The notes under the pieces: generated by a model
The model's input: the letters and a program-made list of their open reading frames with translations, nothing else
Told to the model about the DNA's origin: nothing
Database searches by the model: none
Translations under genes and position numbers: made by a program
In this document: in pieces, positions 16,751 to 17,752 of the stretch
How positions within the stretch are numbered: the stretch's first letter is position 1
How the letters are laid out: each line of letters starts with the position of its first letter
Source: an uncultured Clostridia bacterium
GTDB taxonomy: Bacteria > Bacillota_A > Clostridia > TANB77 > CAG-508
Length of the DNA stretch: 17,752 bases
Direction of reading: 5' to 3'
Assembly (NCBI GenBank): GCA_944393405.1
Contig: CALYAC010000020.1
Coordinates: forward strand, 1-17,752

Positions 16751-17383
16751 TTATCCTACTTTTGTAACAGCTTCTTGCTCTTTTAATTCTTTTAATTCTT
16801 CTTTTATTCCTTGTTCAGATATTTCTGCATCCGTTTCTTTAAATACTTGATATATTGTTTCAAATACTAGTTTAATATCTAACCATAAACTTATATGGTC
16901 TACGTAGTATATGTCATATTCTATCTTCTTAAATATATTAATTCCATTTCTACCTTTTACTTGAGCTAAACCAGAAATTCCAGGTAATACATCAGACCTT
17001 CTTTTTTGTTCATCTGTAAACCACTCATAATATTCTGGTATCCAAGGTCTAGGACCAATGAAACTCATTTGTCCTCTTAATATATTAAATAATTGTGGTA
17101 ATTCATCAATACTAGTTTTTCTAATAAATTTACCAACTTTTGTTACCATTTGTTCGTGTGTCATATTACTCTTTAATTCTTCACGATTAACTTTCATTGA
17201 TCTAAATTTATATGTATTAAATACTTTGCAATTTTTACCTACTCTTTTAGATTTATAGATAACTGGTCCTCCATCCTCTACTTTAATACAAATAGCCACA
17301 ATAATCATTGGTATTGCAGCTAAAATTAATAAAATCAATGCTAAAACGAAATCAAATACTCTCTTGAAAAAATGTTTATACAA
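16751..17383 (-). CDS. Initiating sugar transferase (undecaprenyl-phosphate phosphoglycosyl transferase, EpsL/PglC type)
   Basis: 210 residues from a TTG start at 17383. Motifs of the bacterial sugar transferase family: hydrophobic membrane segment (about 10-34), Y-K-F-R-S-M (58-63), S-I-D-E-L-P-Q-L (91-98, with the catalytic Asp-Glu), S-F-I-G-P-R-P (107-113), L-P-G-I-S-G-L-A-Q-V-K-G-R (133-145) and Y-Y-V-D-H-x-S-L-W-L-D-I-K (159-171). It transfers a sugar-1-phosphate to undecaprenyl phosphate and so starts repeat-unit synthesis. The start: an in-frame ATG at 17434 has no ribosome site, whereas the TTG has AAGGGGAG six bases upstream and gives the family's usual N-terminus (YKHFFKRVFDF). The last about 27 residues are a charged Glu/Lys-rich tail. 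First gene of the operon. Confidence 0.9.
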   Translation of the reverse strand: MYKHFFKRVFDFVLALILLILAAIPMIIVAICIKVEDGGPVIYKSKRVGKNCKVFNTYKFRSMKVNREELKSNMTHEQMVTKVGKFIRKTSIDELPQLFNILRGQMSFIGPRPWIPEYYEWFTDEQKRRSDVLPGISGLAQVKGRNGINIFKKIEYDIYYVDHISLWLDIKLVFETIYQVFKETDAEISEQGIKEELKELKEQEAVTKVG

Positions 17384-17395
17384 TCTACTCTCCCC

Positions 17396-17465
17396 TTTAC
17401 AATTCTTTATAGAATATTCAATAAAAATTTTCATATGTGAAATTTTGTCAATTTTTACAATTCTT
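17396..17465. repeat. 12-bp direct repeat in the operon leader
   Basis: TTTACAATTCTT (plus strand) occurs at 17396-17407 and again at 17454-17465, 58 bp apart. The distal copy lies at the predicted transcription start and the proximal copy touches the AAGGGGAG ribosome site. It could be a paired regulator-binding site or a chance match in AT-rich DNA. Confidence 0.35.
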
Positions 17466-17469
17466 ATTT

Positions 17470-17498
17470 ATTATATCATTTACAGTTTTACGTTGCAA
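17470..17498 (-). promoter_or_regulatory. Main promoter of the polysaccharide operon
   Basis: On the minus strand, TTGCAA (17498-17493), a 17-bp spacer and TATAAT (17475-17470) with an upstream TG (TGATATAAT, extended -10). The start point would be near 17463, giving a leader of about 80 nt before the TTG start at 17383. An 8-bp palindrome GTTGCAAC (17492-17499) covers the -35 element. Confidence 0.7.
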
Positions 17499-17651
17499 CA
17501 TTTTTTTGCATTTTTCGTTTTAAATTTATCTTTTTATAAAATTTTTTTATTTTTATCTATAAAACGTTATTTTTTTAACTTTTCTATTTCACTTTCAAAG
17601 TATTCATTCATATTTTATTATTATTAAAATTTTGTCTTTTCTCTTTACTTT

Positions 17652-17679
17652 TTGTATTTTTTTGTATAAAATGTATAAA
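17652..17679 (+). promoter_or_regulatory. Candidate promoter of the divergent gene
   Basis: TTGTAT (17652-17657), 16-bp spacer, TATAAA (17674-17679), about 25 bp before the ATG at 17704. The boxes are imperfect and similar matches are common in DNA this AT-rich, so this is tentative. Confidence 0.3.
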
Positions 17680-17703
17680 GCATTTTGAAAGGATGGTTTT
17701 ATT

Positions 17704-17752
17704 ATGGAAGGAAAAAGATTAAATAAAGAAGAAGAACCTAAAAAGAAGCATA
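17704..17752 (+). CDS. Start of a divergent gene with a charged N-terminus (truncated by window edge)
   Basis: ATG at 17704 is preceded by AAAGGA ten bases upstream and opens 16 codons (MEGKRLNKEEEPKKKH) to the edge. The short, Lys/Glu-rich start would fit a cytoplasmic tail before a membrane segment, as in LytR-CpsA-Psr or Wzz-like proteins that often border such clusters. With so little sequence the identity is unknown. Confidence 0.5.
   Translation, partial: MEGKRLNKEEEPKKKH

Larger units (their letters stand above)
17384..17703. other. Divergent intergenic region
   Basis: About 320 bp of extremely AT-rich DNA between two divergent genes. It contains the minus-strand operon promoter (17470-17498) and leader, a 12-bp direct repeat, and a weak candidate plus-strand promoter (17652-17679). 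The central part (17500-17640) is T-rich with A/T tracts and shows no gene, RNA or strong hairpin that I can support. Confidence 0.6.

Noticed and set aside
17384..17434. Extended start (ATG at 17434) of the sugar transferase
   Set aside because: No ribosome site before it, and the family's N-terminus begins at the TTG with AAGGGGAG six bases upstream.
17446..17451. Perfect TTGACA upstream of the first operon gene as a second -35 box
   Set aside because: No acceptable -10 element at 15-19 bp. The TTGCAA-17-TATAAT promoter just upstream is complete.

Overview
The window is very AT-rich DNA with strong AGGAG-type ribosome binding sites, mostly TAA stops, standard codon use (Trp as TGG) and sigma-A-like promoters. 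This suggests a low-GC Firmicute (Clostridia-like or a related uncultured gut lineage). The protein set most resembles the Bacillus subtilis eps type of exopolysaccharide cluster, but I cannot name the genus from sequence alone.

Almost the whole window (17383 down to 1232) is one surface-polysaccharide locus read on the minus strand. In transcription order it holds: an initiating phosphoglycosyl transferase; a membrane acyltransferase; a GT4 glycosyltransferase; a membrane-anchored right-handed beta-helix protein; a polysaccharide pyruvyl transferase-family protein; a second GT4; a Wzy/O-antigen-ligase-like membrane protein; a third GT4 (EpsF-like); a GT2; a GT2 fused to an EpsI/EpsO-type pyruvyl transferase; a PP-loop enzyme with a QueC-type Cys4 site; a CapA-like metallophosphatase; and a Wzx flippase. 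Most genes overlap or are 3-11 bp apart. The exceptions are a 114-bp gap before the fusion gene and a 137-bp gap before the CapA-like gene, which carries its own strong promoter. The likely scheme is: sugar-1-phosphate is loaded on undecaprenyl phosphate; the five GT domains extend the repeat unit; acyl and pyruvyl groups (and perhaps a PP-loop-dependent modification) decorate it; Wzx flips it and the Wzy-like protein polymerises it. No Wzd/Wze (tyrosine kinase, chain-length) genes are in the window.

Left of the locus (1..1050, minus strand, running off the edge) is a secreted leucine-rich-repeat protein resembling internalins. It has its own well-formed promoter embedded between and within two inverted repeats. 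At the right edge (17704..17752, plus strand) is the start of a divergently transcribed protein with a highly charged N-terminus. The roughly 320-bp region between it and the cluster holds the operon promoter.

The observations most worth checking are the junction of the GT2/pyruvyl transferase fusion (an internal ribosome site, and a one-base-shifted stop overlapping the internal ATG), the PP-loop enzyme in a polysaccharide locus, the membrane-anchored beta-helix protein, and the compact palindromic promoter of the LRR gene. No RNA gene, insertion sequence or CRISPR array was seen.
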